From Lonicera japonica (Eukaryota > Streptophyta > Magnoliopsida > Dipsacales > Caprifoliaceae), in NCBI GenBank assembly GCA_021464415.1, contig JAKCWG010000886.1, forward strand, positions 1-64,000: DNA of 64,000 nucleotides, read 5' to 3'. Numbering within the stretch: position 1 is the stretch's first letter; each line of letters begins with the position of its first letter. Positions 23,362-37,903 of this stretch are shown piece by piece. A program made the position numbers and the translations under genes. The notes under the pieces were generated by a model that was not told where the DNA came from, did no database searches, and worked only from the letters and a program-made list of their open reading frames with translations.

Positions 23362-26279
23362 ATGTCTCGGCGAATCAATAAAGAGTGGATGAACGAGAGG
23401 AATAGATTAAGTCAAGTGTATAGACAAGGAATTAAAGAGTTTATTGAGTATGCGATTGCAAATGATGTTCTTAAGTTGTCAACCATTCTTTGCCCATGCA
23501 TTAAGTGTCGAAACAAGTTCCGATTTCCGGCCGTAGATATTCGGAAACATTTAATTAAGAATGGAATTAATAAGACATACACTCAGTGGCTTTTACATGG
23601 TGAAGATCCATCTTTCATTTCGATGGATCAACACCCACCATTGGGTCATGTCGAATTAGAAGAAGATATTGAGCCAATAGATAATAATGGGAACGAAGGG
23701 ATTGGGATAGAGAACCTTGTTGACGTGGCTTATGGTGTGCATAATGAAACTTGTGGTGATGCTCCCTGTGGTCAGACCAAAGTTTCTATAGAACCTGGTG
23801 TTGCCAATAACAAATACGAGGAATATAAGAGACTAGCAGCTGAGAAGTTATACCCATCATGTGAGGGTCCCGAGACAACTCTTTCGGCAATTGTAGAGCT
23901 ACACAATTTAAAGAAGCAATTTGGGTGGTCAGGAAATAGTGTGACGGCACTCTTGTCTGTCTTGAAAAAGTGGCTCCCGAAAGGGAATACACTACCAGAA
24001 AAATATCCCCAAATGAAGAGTGTGATGAAAGACCTCGGAATGAAGGCCTCTTTCATTCACGCATGCACTAATAATTGTCTTTTGTATTGGAAGGAGAATG
24101 AAGATAAGGAGGAATGTCCTCAATGTGGAGAACCGAGATATGAGGTAACCAACTTGAAAGGGGGGGAGAATTCACAAAGAACCTCGTAAAGTGTTAAGGC
24201 ATTTCCCTATAATTCCAAGACTAGTTAGATTCTTTACCATACCATGGATAGCACGAGAGTTTACGTGGCACGCTCGATCTACTAGTTCATGGGATTATCA
24301 ACGTCACCCATCAGATTCATCACAATGGAGAATGTTTAAGAATAAGTGGCCAACTTTTGCTGAAGAAAGTCGCAATGTTTGGCTTGCAATAGCCACTGAT
24401 GGGTTTAATCCCCGTGGTATTCAGTCTTCTAGTTATAGTTGTTGGCCTGTCATCGCTGTTCCATATAATCTCCCACCATCATTGTGCATGAAAAGAGAGT
24501 TTCAAATCTTATCTTTATTGATACCTGGTCCAAAGGCACCAGGTCAAGATATAGATGTTTTTCTTCAACCACTTGTAGAAGAATTGAAGATACTATGGGA
24601 AGAAGGTGTGCCCGCCTTTGATATGTTCGAAATGCAGTCTTTTACATTAAGAGCTATGCTCATGTGGGGGATCCATGACTTTCCCGCATATGGGAATTTG
24701 TCTGGTTGTGTAACTCATGGCTACAAAGCTTGTCCTGTTTGTGGTGACGACACTCCTTCCATTCGACTACATCATTCCCACAAGATTGTTTACACTAATT
24801 ATCGTATGTTCCTTAACATGGATCACCCATTTAAGGACGGTAGAAGTTTGGGACTCAAGACAACAGAATACAGAGAGCCGCCATTGTGATTGAATGGAGA
24901 TGCACTTTTAGAGAAGGTGAGCGAATTTGAGTATATAACTGGAAAGGTCCCAAAAGTCACAAGTAATAAGCGAAAGTCGAGTGATTTGAATCAGACCGAC
25001 GAAGTGAGGGAGTCGTGGTATAAAAGGTCAATCTCTTTTGATTTAGAGTATTGGAGGTTTCATCAAGTTCGCCATGTCCTTGATGTGATGCACACGGAGA
25101 AAAATGCTGCATAGCACTTAAGAAGCACAATTTTAGAAGATAAAGCCAAAACAAAGGACACAATAAATGCACGGCTAGACATGAAGGAATTAGGTATCCA
25201 TAGTGGGCAATGAATACAAACAGATGGACGCACAGGGAAACAAGTGAAGCCGAAAGCATCATTCTTGTTGGATAAACAAGAGAAAAGAGAATTTTGCCAA
25301 ATTTTGAACGATTTAAAGCTCCCTTCTAGCTTTTCATCTAATTTGAGCAACATTGTTACTCTCAACCCACCTGGTTTACACTCAATGAAGTCACATGACT
25401 ACCATGTCATTATGGAATATTTGTTACCTGTGTTGCTTCAGCATGCCTTTCCAAAGCACCGAGATTTAAAAAGAGCTATCCAACAATTAAGCTTATTTTT
25501 TAACCTGTTATGCTCAAAAGTATTAATTCGAAAGGATATCCAGAGAGCAAAATATATGATTGCCGAGGCATTGTGCGTTCTGGAAAAACATTTTCCACCT
25601 TCTTTCTTTGACATCAGCATCCACCTTGTTGTTCATCTTGCCGATGAAGCTTTAATTTGTGGACCTACCGGAGATCGATGGATGTATCCATTTGAACGGT
25701 AAAACTTCTTATGTTATACTTAATTGTATAGAAACCAATTATATTAAAATGATAAATAATACATGTTAATTCTTTAAATTACAGACAAATGAAAGAATTT
25801 AAAGATATTCCTAGCAATAAGCGATATGTCAAAGGGTCAATTACAGAAGCCTACATCGTTGCTGAGTCCGTACGATATTGTATGGAGTACATGCCAAATC
25901 CTTTAGAAGGGAATCATAAACGAACTCGTGAAGCATTCTTGAATGAAGATGGAGAGTTTTCGGATGAAGGTCCTTTACTTGAAGATAAAACAGTGATTTT
26001 AGGGGGAAATCAGTTTCAACAAATTCGTCGATGGGTACTATTTCGACTTGATGTCGATGGACTACATGAATACTATAGGTACAACTCATTTTTAGAAAAA
26101 AAAAATGACTTATAATGCATTTTCTGTGTATGTTATAACTATTAAGTTTAAACTTTTATGTAGTGAGTATAAACGATACTTGGCATCTCATGGAAAAGGA
26201 AAAGGGATCCAAATGTCAAAAATTGAGGAACAAACATCTTTCATCTCCTGGGCATACGATAGTGCACAATGGTCCATTG
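23362..26279 (+). pseudogene. TNPD/TNP2-like CACTA transposase, broken
   Basis: The catalytic protein of CACTA elements. The start is taken at ATG 23362, just after a TTTCTTGCAG acceptor; the upstream ATG at 23338 would lie in that intron. Order: transposase-associated N-terminal domain with CPCIKC (23370-23610), Transposase_21-like domain with ATDGFNP and CPVCG (about 24190-24890), and a DUF4218-like domain (25244 onward, SHDYHV, HLVVHL). Introns are visible at 25699-25784 and about 26079-26162. Damage: a frameshift in the G-run near 24160-24170 and in-frame stops at 24887 (TGA), 25112 (TAG) and 25211 (TGA). The C-terminal part after 26279 is not found. The copy cannot make a full transposase. 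Confidence 0.85.
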
Positions 26280-26462
26280 GTATTTTTTTGTTTTGCTTAT
26301 GTAAATAATTTGTATTGAAATATTCCTATTATATGCAAGGACTATTATTTTTGTGTAATATTCTTTAGCTTATTGTACTTAATTTCTAATGCATATAACT
26401 CTATTTGGCTATTTTTAATCATTGTTTGGCTTCTCTCTTTCCATTGTTAAGAAATATCAATT

Positions 26463-28141
26463 ATGTCATCAGGTGCAGGTTCAAAAAATCCGATTTCTTC
26501 TTCAGCCCCAACACAAACTCAATCATCAACAAAGAAAGTCGTAAATGGCAAAAAGCCTATCAAAGTTGAAATGGATGGCACAGTGGTAGGAGAATTTGCT
26601 TGTAATTGGAGTACTCGTGCCAGAGATATTATCAGGAGCATAGTACCAGTTCATTATAAAGATTGGAGACAAGTGCCAAAAAAATTTCGGAAAGATGTTT
26701 GGAAGAACTTAATGGTAAACATTAATTTATTTATTGCAATTCAACAATTTAGTTATATTTTCTTAACAGTAGTTTCTAAATTTCTTGTTTATAACAATTA
26801 CAGGCTGAATTTGAGTTGGATATTCCTCCAGAGGTTGCCCGTCCAATGTTGGAGAAGGCATGGCCCCAAAAATTTCGAACAGGCAAAGTTGCACTACGAG
26901 CCCATTTGAAAAGTGGGACTGAGGGTCCACCCGATGGGATGGACCCAATTATTTGGGAAAAGTTTGTCGAAAATGAAAGCGACCCAAAAAAGAAGAAGCA
27001 AAGTGTTCAGAATACGAAAAACCGAAAACAACTTATGTATTCTCATACTCTTAGGCAGTGTACTTATGGGCTAAAAATGTATAAGATGGTGAGTGTTGAT
27101 TTAGCTTTTGATTCATAAATATATATTTGTAATCTAACTTTTAAGTATTTAAAATTTCAGGAGAAAGCAGATCCTTCTCAAACATGTAATAATCGGACAA
27201 ATAAGTGGTTAGCGGGGCATGAGGATAAAAATGGTTGTGTGTTGGAAAGTGCTAAACCTTTTTATGTAAGTACTTTGTGATATATATATTGGCTTATGTT
27301 TTCTGTGTGTATATTGAATTTAGTTGCAGTCAAACTAAGCACAACTTTACCTAGCATAATTACTGCATTTTGCATTGCAAAATAAAGCTTAAACTTCACA
27401 TTGTTTACAAATTTTAATGATCTTAACTTGTAACTTTAACATGATAAAGTCAAGGAAGCAAAATTAAAAAGAAAAAATGGAGAGGCGTCCAGCAATACTA
27501 CTGAGAACGACGAATTGTCTGAAGTTTTCGGCGAGGATAAAAGGGGACGTGCTCGTGGAGTTGGTTCGCATGTTACTAGAAAGCAGTTGATTCATTTAGG
27601 AATTGCAAAGGCGAAAGAAGAGGCCAATAAAGTAGAAAAAGAAGGAATTAATGCATTGAAAGATGAATTCAAATCATACGTCCAAGAAGCAGTGAAAGTG
27701 CAATTTCAGGATTTTCAATTAGCGATCCAGGGTACTATGCAAAATATGATGGCTGATTTTAATCGTGGTTCACCGCATGTGACAACGCCTAGAAGTGAGT
27801 TTGCTAGTAACTCCGTTCATCGCTTTGGTAACCTAGCCCAAAATTTGGATAATGTTTTCACTCCAAGTCCCGTTGAAAGGCATAATTCATCCGACAAACC
27901 TCCGGTTATATTGATTGATAGAGAAAATAAAGAATTAGCCAAGGGGTACGTCGTGACAGAAGCAACGGCTGGAATTTGTCATGGCAAGAAGGTCGGTATT
28001 GGTGAGAAGAAAGTTTATATCGACGAAGTGTTAGAACCGGATGCTCCATTATGGTTCCCTCAAGATGGTAATGATACTTTCTCTGCCTATGTTGCTGGGG
28101 GTTATATAATATGGTTCGAGCCTTGGTTGAAGTATATCTAG
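26463..28141 (+). CDS. TNPA-like protein of CACTA-2 (Transposase_24/Ptta-En-Spm type)
   Basis: The accessory DNA-binding protein of CACTA elements, expected to bind the subterminal TAACGGAT repeats. Exons: 26463-26714, 26804-27088, 27161-27265 and about 27450-28141, with GT-AG introns; the first three join in phase 0, the last acceptor is less certain. The start is the ATG at 26463. Visible blocks: a Ser/Thr-rich N-terminus, WSTRARDIIRSIVP, VPKKFRKDVWKNLM, then KKKKQSVQNTKNRKQLMYSH, and in the last exon a GRARGVGSHVTRKQLI block followed by a charged coiled-coil segment. I see no stop or frameshift within the exons. With the neighbouring transposase broken, this gene could still act in trans on other copies. 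Confidence 0.78.
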
Positions 28142-28499
28142 TTTACTTTTATTTTTGTTACGTGCACTTTTGAATGTTTATCTTTTGGATATGATGGCAC
28201 TTTCTATTTTGACTTGGCCATTTTTGATTTAGTATGTTTTATGTATGGTTGGACATCTTTAGTACTTTTATATTTGTGAATGGACATGTTATTGTAAGAA
28301 TATTGATTTGGTTTTAGATGAATATTGATTAGTATGTCGTTCTTTGATGAATACTGGTTTGTATGATGGCATATATGAATTTGTATTGTGCGGCTAAAAC
28401 AGTATAGCTAAAACAGGTTGTATCTACAGGTATAAAAATCTGTATTGTGCTACAGGAAATTGGAAAATAAAAAATAAAAAATTCAGCCAATTTATTCAC

Positions 28500-28807
28500 T
28501 GTAACGATCATGAACCGTTACAAATTTGTAACGGATTTATAAATAATAACGGATAAAAACCGTTAGAAACTATTAAATATTATCTTACTGTGTTTTATTG
28601 CAACGCCTGTACCGTATTTTGTAACGGAATAAATCCGTTACTGAAATTAGTATAATAACGGATTACCAACGGTTTTGTCTATTTTTAGTAACGGATATAT
28701 CCGTTACTAAAGTGTTTTTAACGCCAAATTACTAACGGATTTTTTGCGTTACAAAAATTTTCTCCAATGGACAGGATCTGTTACTAATTGGCCATTATGG
28801 TGTAGTG
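28500..28807. repeat. CACTA-2 right subterminal repeats and terminus
   Basis: At least eight TAACGGAT/ATCCGTTA words in both orientations precede the terminal ATGGTGTAGTG. Nothing codes between 28142 and 28500. Confidence 0.8.
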
Positions 28808-29053
28808 AGGGTTGAAATCCGACCAACAAATTCAATTATAAGACCGAACATATATAACGCCCACATCTTATGTGAAATGCGAAGGGTCGAGGGTTTGTTT
28901 TTTGTAAGCTCGTAAATTAAAGGAAGAGGCTAAAAAGGAACAAATACAAGATTTCTTTGAATCAAATAAAAGGAACATTACGTCTCACTCCCCAGTCTTC
29001 ATTGTTATAGAGTTTCAAGAGGGCGAGAGAGAGAGAGAGATCATATCACTAAC

Positions 29054-31245
<2,192 letters not shown>

Positions 31246-31500
31246 TTCCCGTTTGCGTACAATGTGGAATGATGATAATGGTGCTACGTTCATATGGAGA
31301 GTGATGGTGATGGTGTTGCGTTTGAGCTTTTGGGAGTGAGAATGATGGAGTTACGTTCAGATGGAGAGTGAAATCGACGGAGTAATGAGAGTGATGGTTT
31401 TGAGATTGAGACGGAGCAGTGAGAGTTGGCTGTGAGTGTGAGATTGATGGAAAGTCACAAGAGTGTACACATATTATTAGATATATTATAGAGGGTTATG
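31246..31500 (-). promoter_or_regulatory. Putative promoter and leader exon of CACTA-1, minus strand
   Basis: On the minus strand, TATATAG-type boxes (about 31490-31520) next to the subterminal repeats are followed by a C/T-rich stretch without ORF that ends at AAAAG|GTATTG (about 31235), a good donor. The layout matches the leader of CACTA-2. If used, transcription would run leftwards through the ketol-acid reductoisomerase exons. Confidence 0.35.
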
Positions 31501-31559
31501 GGAAACTATATCTATATAAATAAACCAACGATGCCATTTTTATATTAAAATTATTATTA

Positions 31560-31680
31560 TAATTTATAACAAATGGTCATAAACAATAATAGTCACTAAA
31601 AATATTTCTTGCCACTGCTATTGGTAGTCATAATATTTGCGACTGTCTATAATAGTCACTGATTTTCAAAATTATAACTA
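31560..31680. repeat. CACTA-1 right subterminal repeat array, first part
   Basis: AGTCAC/GTAGTCATAA words like those after 14841. The array continues at 42399-42501, beyond the MITE and the gypsy insertion. Confidence 0.65.
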
Positions 31681-31682
31681 TA

Positions 31683-32061
31683 AGAGCATCTCCAATAACC
31701 TCTTCAAAAATGACTTTACAAAAATAATTTTGTTGACCTATATGGCACTTTGAAGAGCTATCTTAAAGAATGTTTTCAATGAGTTCCAAGAGTCCCTTCA
31801 AATATATTATTATTTTAATCAGCACGATAATGTTGTTTTACTTTCCAACAATGTCATTTTAAATTAGCACAAAGTCCCATTAATAAAATATTAAAAGGTA
31901 TGTTTGAAGAGCTCTTTCATCATTCTTCATATTTGAAGAGTGAGAAAGACTCTTCAAATTGGAGATTCCATTTTGCTACTTATGTTGAAGTGAATTTTGC
32001 TAACATGGCTATTTAATAAATTTGCAGTTTAGTCCTTTGAAGAGCCTGGTGGAGATGCTCT
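31683..32061. mobile_element. MITE with AGAGCATCTCCA termini, 379 bp
   Basis: Starts AGAGCATCTCCA and ends with the exact reverse complement TGGAGATGCTCT. Inside, AAGAGTCTTT-like words recur in both orientations. These termini are a widespread plant MITE signature. The gypsy element is inserted immediately at its right end. Confidence 0.7.
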
Positions 32062-32062
32062 A

Positions 32063-34331
32063 TGTAACAACCCGCCTGATTAAGCAGGTGTTAACGGATG
32101 TTGTATAAAATTAACAGCAGAATTACAAGAATAAAACTCATATGAAAAGAAATTTCTAGCGAAAATTCGGCATGAAGTATTCGTAACTACAACAAAATCC
32201 AACATGTTTAACAACAAACTTAACATTACCAAAGATAACTGGAATTCAAAATATAATCCAAGTACAATACCAATACAATCCAAATTCCAAATGATATTAC
32301 AACCCATAGTTATCATAAATTGTCTCAAAATCACCATGTTCAACAAGATACACAACTTCCATACATGAAAATACAATGACTAAGCCCATAGGGCATCAGA
32401 GGAGACTCTAAGAAGTACTCGGACCTGTCTCACAGCCTCTACCCATATCACGAGGCGTACCTGAAAACATACATGAGGGAATAAGCCAAAACTGGCCCAG
32501 TGGGAACTATAAGGAAAATGGAAATATGAAATGAATGGGTATGTAACATTATGAAGATTTATAATAAAAATCCATTTATTATATTACCAAGTGCATCAAT
32601 TGTTATCCATGTGAGACTCTCATGATAACTGCACACACGTCCATCCTCCTCCTCCTCCTCGACCTAATACCGGTGCTAGACGGATTATGACACTCACATA
32701 CGCACCCCACCTTCACCGAGGGTCAGTGCACTGGTAACCAGGTTTCTAGCACCCCATCTTACCATGGGTCTGTGCAATAACATCAACCTAAGCATTTCTA
32801 TACCGGTGCTTATCCGGTTCCAACAACCTCGTCATCTCACCGCGATTTGTTTAATTTGCCAAAAACATTTTCAAGAGGTTGTTTTGTGCATTAACAATGT
32901 TAATCAATTAATATAACTCAATTTTATATCAAGATAACCCAATGATAAATCATTACATCAGTTTAAAAGGGATATCTCATAAATTATGCATCACATGATG
33001 ATGATAATAACATGATTTCCAAGGATTCGTAAACCAATAAATGAGTAGAAATCACTAGACGATTTAGAATCATCATCAAGCCATGAGTACATGTCTAAAA
33101 GAAAGTTAAAAGTCAATTAAAAATGGTTTATTTTCCTGGAAATTATTCAATTTAAGTGGAAATATCAAGTACATGACATGTTTTTAATGATTCTAACTAT
33201 TTCGGTACCAAATTCTCAATAAGCATAATTACCAACATGCAGGGAGATCAACCTCTAATTCCATCACATCAAGTTCATAATCTATCACTAACAAGGTTCA
33301 GAAGATACAATATATGGTTAAATGATCTGCATGCAAGAGAAATCATCAATTTGGTACCGAAATCTAGTGTTTTCAACTCAATCAATTCGAAACTTACGAA
33401 AATGAAAGGAAAGAGGGGAGTTCCCACCTAAATAGTTAGAAAACAGAGGATTATAGCCTGGGTTGAGCTCCAGAAATCTCCCAAATCACACATGCAATCC
33501 CGAAATCAAGACTAGAATGCGAAGAGGCAGAAAAATCTGCAATATCGGTATGAAATCCTTGATTTGGAGCTATGAAACCTTCAAAATCCACCAAGAACCA
33601 CCCTCTCTCTCTCTAGAAATGTTCTAACCTTACTCTCCCACGAAAATGGCTGAAAATGGTGGAGAAATAACTTAAAAACGGCTCAAAATGCAGTCAACTC
33701 GTTAAAAACGAGGTTATGGGGTTACCCACTGTAATTTGGCCGTAACTTTTTGCTCGGAACTCCGATCGGGATGATCTTTATAACAACGGAAATGTAATGA
33801 AAATCTCTAAAACTTTGTAGAAGGATGTTTAACGCAATTCGGGATAGATTAATTCCAGAATTGCGTTGAAGTCAGCGCTGCGCCGAAATGCTGCAGAATT
33901 TTGACAGAAGCAGATTTTTTTCAATCGACCGACTTCGAGCTGAGTTTTGACCAACGAGGAGCGTGAATTAAATTTCAGTCAAAACACAAAAGTTGTAGGG
34001 GGAATACGATGATATTACAGGAGTTTACGGAGTAGGATTTTGATAAAAATTGAAGAAGTTATGAGTGTCTAAAGTTGACTGAAAATCAACCGATAATCAA
34101 ATATTTTGGGTTCGAAAAAATGACACTTTAATACTCGTTCCAATTCCGATAGTGACGAAACTATCCAGAAAATTCCTAAATATATAATTGGACACTATAG
34201 AAGCGACGAAGTAAATTTTGGATCTCCCTAAAATTTTAAGAAAGTGTTCGAGCTTAAAATAATAACGATTTGAGTGTTTAACTAAAAAAAAATGGACTAA
34301 ATCAAATGTAATTAAAACTTGGGATGTTATA
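32063..34331 (-). repeat. 3' LTR of the Tekay-type element, 2,269 bp
   Basis: Right boundary GGGATGTTATA|ATCTCCCC next to the polypurine tract; left boundary TGTAACAACCC next to TSD CTCTA. The part from about 32773 to 34331 aligns with 40833-42393 at high identity. A CTCCTC run lies at about 32645. Confidence 0.88.
33237..33431 (+). other. ORF duplicated in both LTRs, probably not a gene
   Basis: An identical 64-codon ORF occurs here and at 41299-41493 because the LTR segment is duplicated. It is antisense to the element and resembles no known protein. Identity of the two copies only shows that the LTRs are similar. Confidence 0.3.
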
Positions 34332-34344
34332 ATCTCCCCTCCTT
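34332..34344 (-). other. Polypurine tract of the Tekay-type element
   Basis: On the minus strand AAGGAGGGGAGAT directly precedes the 3' LTR, after GGGGACGAAATTCC. This is the usual primer site for plus-strand DNA synthesis in Tekay/Del elements. Confidence 0.8.
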
Positions 34345-34405
34345 ATAGGAATTTCGTCCCCGAAATTTAAACGATAGAAAACCAGAAAAGATAAGAAAGA
34401 TTACC

Positions 34406-37400
34406 TTAAGAGAAAAGGAAAGGATAGTTGCTACGAATCTCTGATTCCAACTCCCAAGTGGCTTCTTCCTCGCCATGGTGATGCCAGATCACCTTAAGCA
34501 ACGGAATGACCCGATTCCTCAATACTTGCTTTTTGCGGTCCTCAATCCGCACCGGATAGGTCTCATATGCTCCGCTCTCATCAATCTCAATCTCTTCAAC
34601 TAGTAACACGTGAGAGGGGTCAGGAACATAACGGCGAAGCATGGACACATGAAACACATTGTGTATCCGTTCGAGTTCAGGAGGAAGTTCTAAACGGTAC
34701 GCCACAGCCCCTAATTTCTCAATGATCCTGTAGGGTCCAATATATATAGGAGCCAATTTACCCTTGTTCTTGATACGAACAATGCTATAACGAGGTCTCA
34801 CTTTCAAGAACACATAATCGTCAACCCCAAATTCCAAGGGTTTCCTTCTCACATCAGCATATGATTTCTGACGACTTTGGGCGGTCTGTAGCCTTTGTTT
34901 GATCAACTTTACCTTCTCCGTAGTCTCTTGAACTAGCTGCGGTCCTAAGAGTGATGATTCTCCCACTTCTATCCAACATACCGGAGATCTACAAGGTCTG
35001 CCATACAGGGCCTCGAACGGTGCCATTCCAATACTTGACTGGAAACTATTGTTATAGGCAAATTCAGCTAATGGAAGATACTCATCCCAATTTCCCCGAA
35101 AATCCAACACGCAAGCTCTCAACATATCCTCTAATATCTTAATGGTTCATTCAGATTGCCCATCAGTTTGCGGGTGGTACGCAGTGCTAAAGTCCAACTG
35201 AGTTCCCATACTCCTTTGCAACGTTGTCCAGAACTTTGATGTAAACCGGGGATCTCTATCCGATACCACTGACAACGGAACACCGTGCAATCTCACAATT
35301 TCCTTAATATAAAACTTCGCCAACCTCCCTACGGGAAATTTCTCTTAAATAGGAAGGAAATGAGCCGATTTAGTTAATCTGTCAACTACTACCCAAACTG
35401 CATCATTCTTAGATGGGTCCTCGGTAAACCCATAAGGAAATCCATAGTGATATTCTCCCATTTCCATTCTGGGATTGGCAAGGGTTGCAACTGACCCTAA
35501 GGTTTCTAATGTTCGATCTTGATCTTCTGACAAGAAAGACATGTTGCCACAAAGTTTGCCACGTCTTTCTTCATCCCTGACCACCAATACATTCTTTTCA
35601 GGTCACTGTACATCTTGGTTCCTATTAGATGAATCGAAAATTCCGAATTATGGGCTTCAGCTAATACAGCTTGCTGTAATTCTATGTTATACTGGGGTAC
35701 TACCAACTTCCCTTTATATCTGATGCCTCCATCCTGCCCGATCATGATGTCTTCAATGTACTCTCCAGATAACATTCGGTTACGGCACCACACAAGATCT
35801 TCATCTTGACTTTGGCTTTCAATCACCCTATTTATCAATACAGGCCTAGTAACAACCATTGTAAACAGAAATGCCATGTTATCTCTCCGATTCACCACCA
35901 AGTCATACCTCTATAATTCTTGATGGAGTCTCCATTCGCAACACCTCAAGGCGAAAACCGAGCCTTGGGATTTTCTACCCAATGCATCAGCTACCACATT
36001 TGCTTTTCCCGGGTGATACTGTAATGTGAAATCATAATCTTCTAAATACTCCATCCATCGACGTTGTCTCAGGTTCAAATCCTTCTGGGTGAAGATATAC
36101 TTCAAACTCTTGTGATCAGAGAAGATTTCGAATGTCTCACCATACAAATAGTGTCGCCAAATCTTTATGGCAAATACTATTATTGCCAATTCAAGGTCAT
36201 GTGTGGGATAATTCTTCTCGTGAGTCTTAAGTTGTCTTGATGCATAAGCGATGACATGATCCAGTTGCATAAGCACACATCCTAACCCCAATCGAGATGC
36301 ATCGCAATAAATGACATAGTCCAAACCCCTTTGCTGTAAAGCGAGTACCAGAGCTGAGGTAAGGCGACGCTTAAGCTCATTGAAATCATATTCACAGTCT
36401 TCATCCCAAACGAATGGCACTCCCTTTTGGGTAAGACGGGTCAGGGAAAAGGCAATCTTGGAAAAATCCTGGATGAAATGACGATAGTAACTAGCTAACC
36501 CACAAAAACTACGAATTTCAGTAACACTAGTGGGTCTCTTCTAGCTCAACACGGCTTCAACCTTGGCCGGATCCACTGAAACTCCAAATCTATTCACAAT
36601 GTGGCCCAGGAACTTCACTTCTCGCTACCAAAAATCACACTTGGAGAACTTGGCATAAAGCTGGTGATCACGAAGCAATTGCAGTGCGGTTTTAAGACGA
36701 GTAACGTGCTCAGCCTTAGAATGTGAATAGATGAGAATATCGTCGACGAAGACCACAACAAACTGGTCAAGATACGGACAAAAGATTCTTTGCATCAAGT
36801 CCATAAAGGCTGCAGGGGCGTTGGTTAGCCCAAAAGGCATAACTAAGAACTCGAAGTGCCCATAACGAGTACGAAAGGCGGTCTTAGGAATATCTTCCTC
36901 TCGGACTCTTAATTGATGATAGCCCGACCGAAGATCAATCTTGGAGAAAAATAAAGCTCCCTGTAACTGATCAAATAAATCATCGATGCGTGGGAGGGGG
37001 TACTTGTTCTTAATGGTCAGCCGATTCAGCTGATGATAGTCAACACACATGCGGAGAGAACCGTCTGCCTTTTTAGCAAACAAGACAAAGGCTCCTCAAG
37101 GAGAGGTACTAGGACGAATAAATTCCTTGGCTAGGAGATCATCTAGTTGTGTACGTAACTCCTTCAACTCTGCAGGGGCCATTCGATAAGGAGCTATAGA
37201 AAAACTGGTTCAGCCCCTGGAGCAAGATCTATAAAGAATTCAACCTCACGATGGGGCGGTAAGCTCGGTAAATCCTCAGGGAAAACATCTTGGAATTCAC
37301 TAACAACAGGTATATCAGTAGGGGACAATTTAGGAGGCTCATCAGCAATAATACTACATAACCATCCCATATAATCCCTATGTTCTCGTCTACAAGCATA

Positions 37401-37823
37401 AGTTACCGGGTACAACCCGTATCTTTCACCATAAAACACTAGGTTTTGGCCCCAATAATAGGCGGTCACCTTCTTAGCATAACAATCAATGATAGCCCGA
37501 TACTTGGACAACCAATCCATACCCAAAATCAAATCATAGGAACCCTTATCCATAAGAACAAAATCATCCTCCATATGACAGTCATTATGCAGAGAAATGA
37601 TGGCAGGACAATATTGCGTAAGGAGAATAGCACTCCCCACGGGTGTGTTAATACGAATAGACAAAGTAAGGCTCTTAGGCTGTAAACCCAAGTTAAATGC
37701 ACATGCTGATGATATAAATGAATGAGAAGCACCCGAATCGAAAAGAACCTTAACACCAGTAGTAAACAAAGTAACACTACCTTCTATCACTGTGTGGTCC
37801 TCTTGTGTAGCAGACATTGCCAA
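34406..37823 (-). pseudogene. pol of the Tekay-type element: protease, RT, RNase H, integrase, chromodomain
   Basis: Pieces lie in several frames. Protease with DSGASHSF at 37823-37194; reverse transcriptase with VDYHQLN, the catalytic FVDDIL and [12 protein letters not shown] at 37083-36625; RNase H with YCDAS and [12 protein letters not shown] at 36420-35911; the integrase zinc region with CLSCQ at 35901-35506; the core beginning [12 protein letters not shown] at about 35360; the C-terminal part with PLAEFAYNNSFQSS, HNVFHVSMLRRY and a chromodomain-like end (VIWHHH, ATWELESE) at 35125-34406. The chromodomain identifies a chromovirus. Stops and frameshifts separate the pieces, so no polyprotein can be made. 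Confidence 0.9.
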
Positions 37824-37903
37824 GTTGTAAACTCGACCACCTTGGCTTTCGTGACCCCGAGGCTGTATAGGTCCCGAAAAGGATTGTTGGTGGAATTGAC
37901 GTG

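Larger units (their letters stand above)
18921..28807 (+). mobile_element. CACTA-2: CACTA (En/Spm) element with two transposition genes; TSD AGG
   Basis: Both termini are CACTACACCAT (18921 forward; reverse complement ending at 28807). The 3-bp flanks are AGG on both sides (18918-18920 and 28808-28810), the exact TSD length for this superfamily. Length is 9,887 bp. It encodes a TNPD/TNP2-like transposase (broken) and a TNPA-like protein (apparently intact), and carries SOSEKI and MAP70 exon fragments upstream of them, all on the plus strand. It is inserted in the solo LTR that lies within CACTA-1, so it is younger than both. Confidence 0.93.
17448..28828 (+). mobile_element. Solo LTR (probably Ty1/copia), split by CACTA-2; TSD AATTC
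   Basis: The LTR starts TGTTGACCG at 17448 and ends CGACCAACA at 28828. The 5-bp flanks are identical: AATTC at 17443-17447 and 28829-28833. CACTA-2 (18921-28807) with its AGG duplication interrupts it 18 bp before its end; the LTR itself is about 1,491 bp. It contains three CAGTCGACT palindrome copies (18073, 18095, 18114) upstream of a TATATATAC box at 18220, and a C-rich stretch near its 3' end as in SIRE-like copia LTRs. No coding internal region accompanies it. Plus orientation is inferred from the TATA position. Confidence 0.85.

Noticed and set aside
33237..33431. Conserved 64-residue gene, because an identical ORF occurs at 41299-41493
   Set aside because: Both copies lie in the duplicated LTR and are antisense to the element; LTR identity accounts for the conservation.
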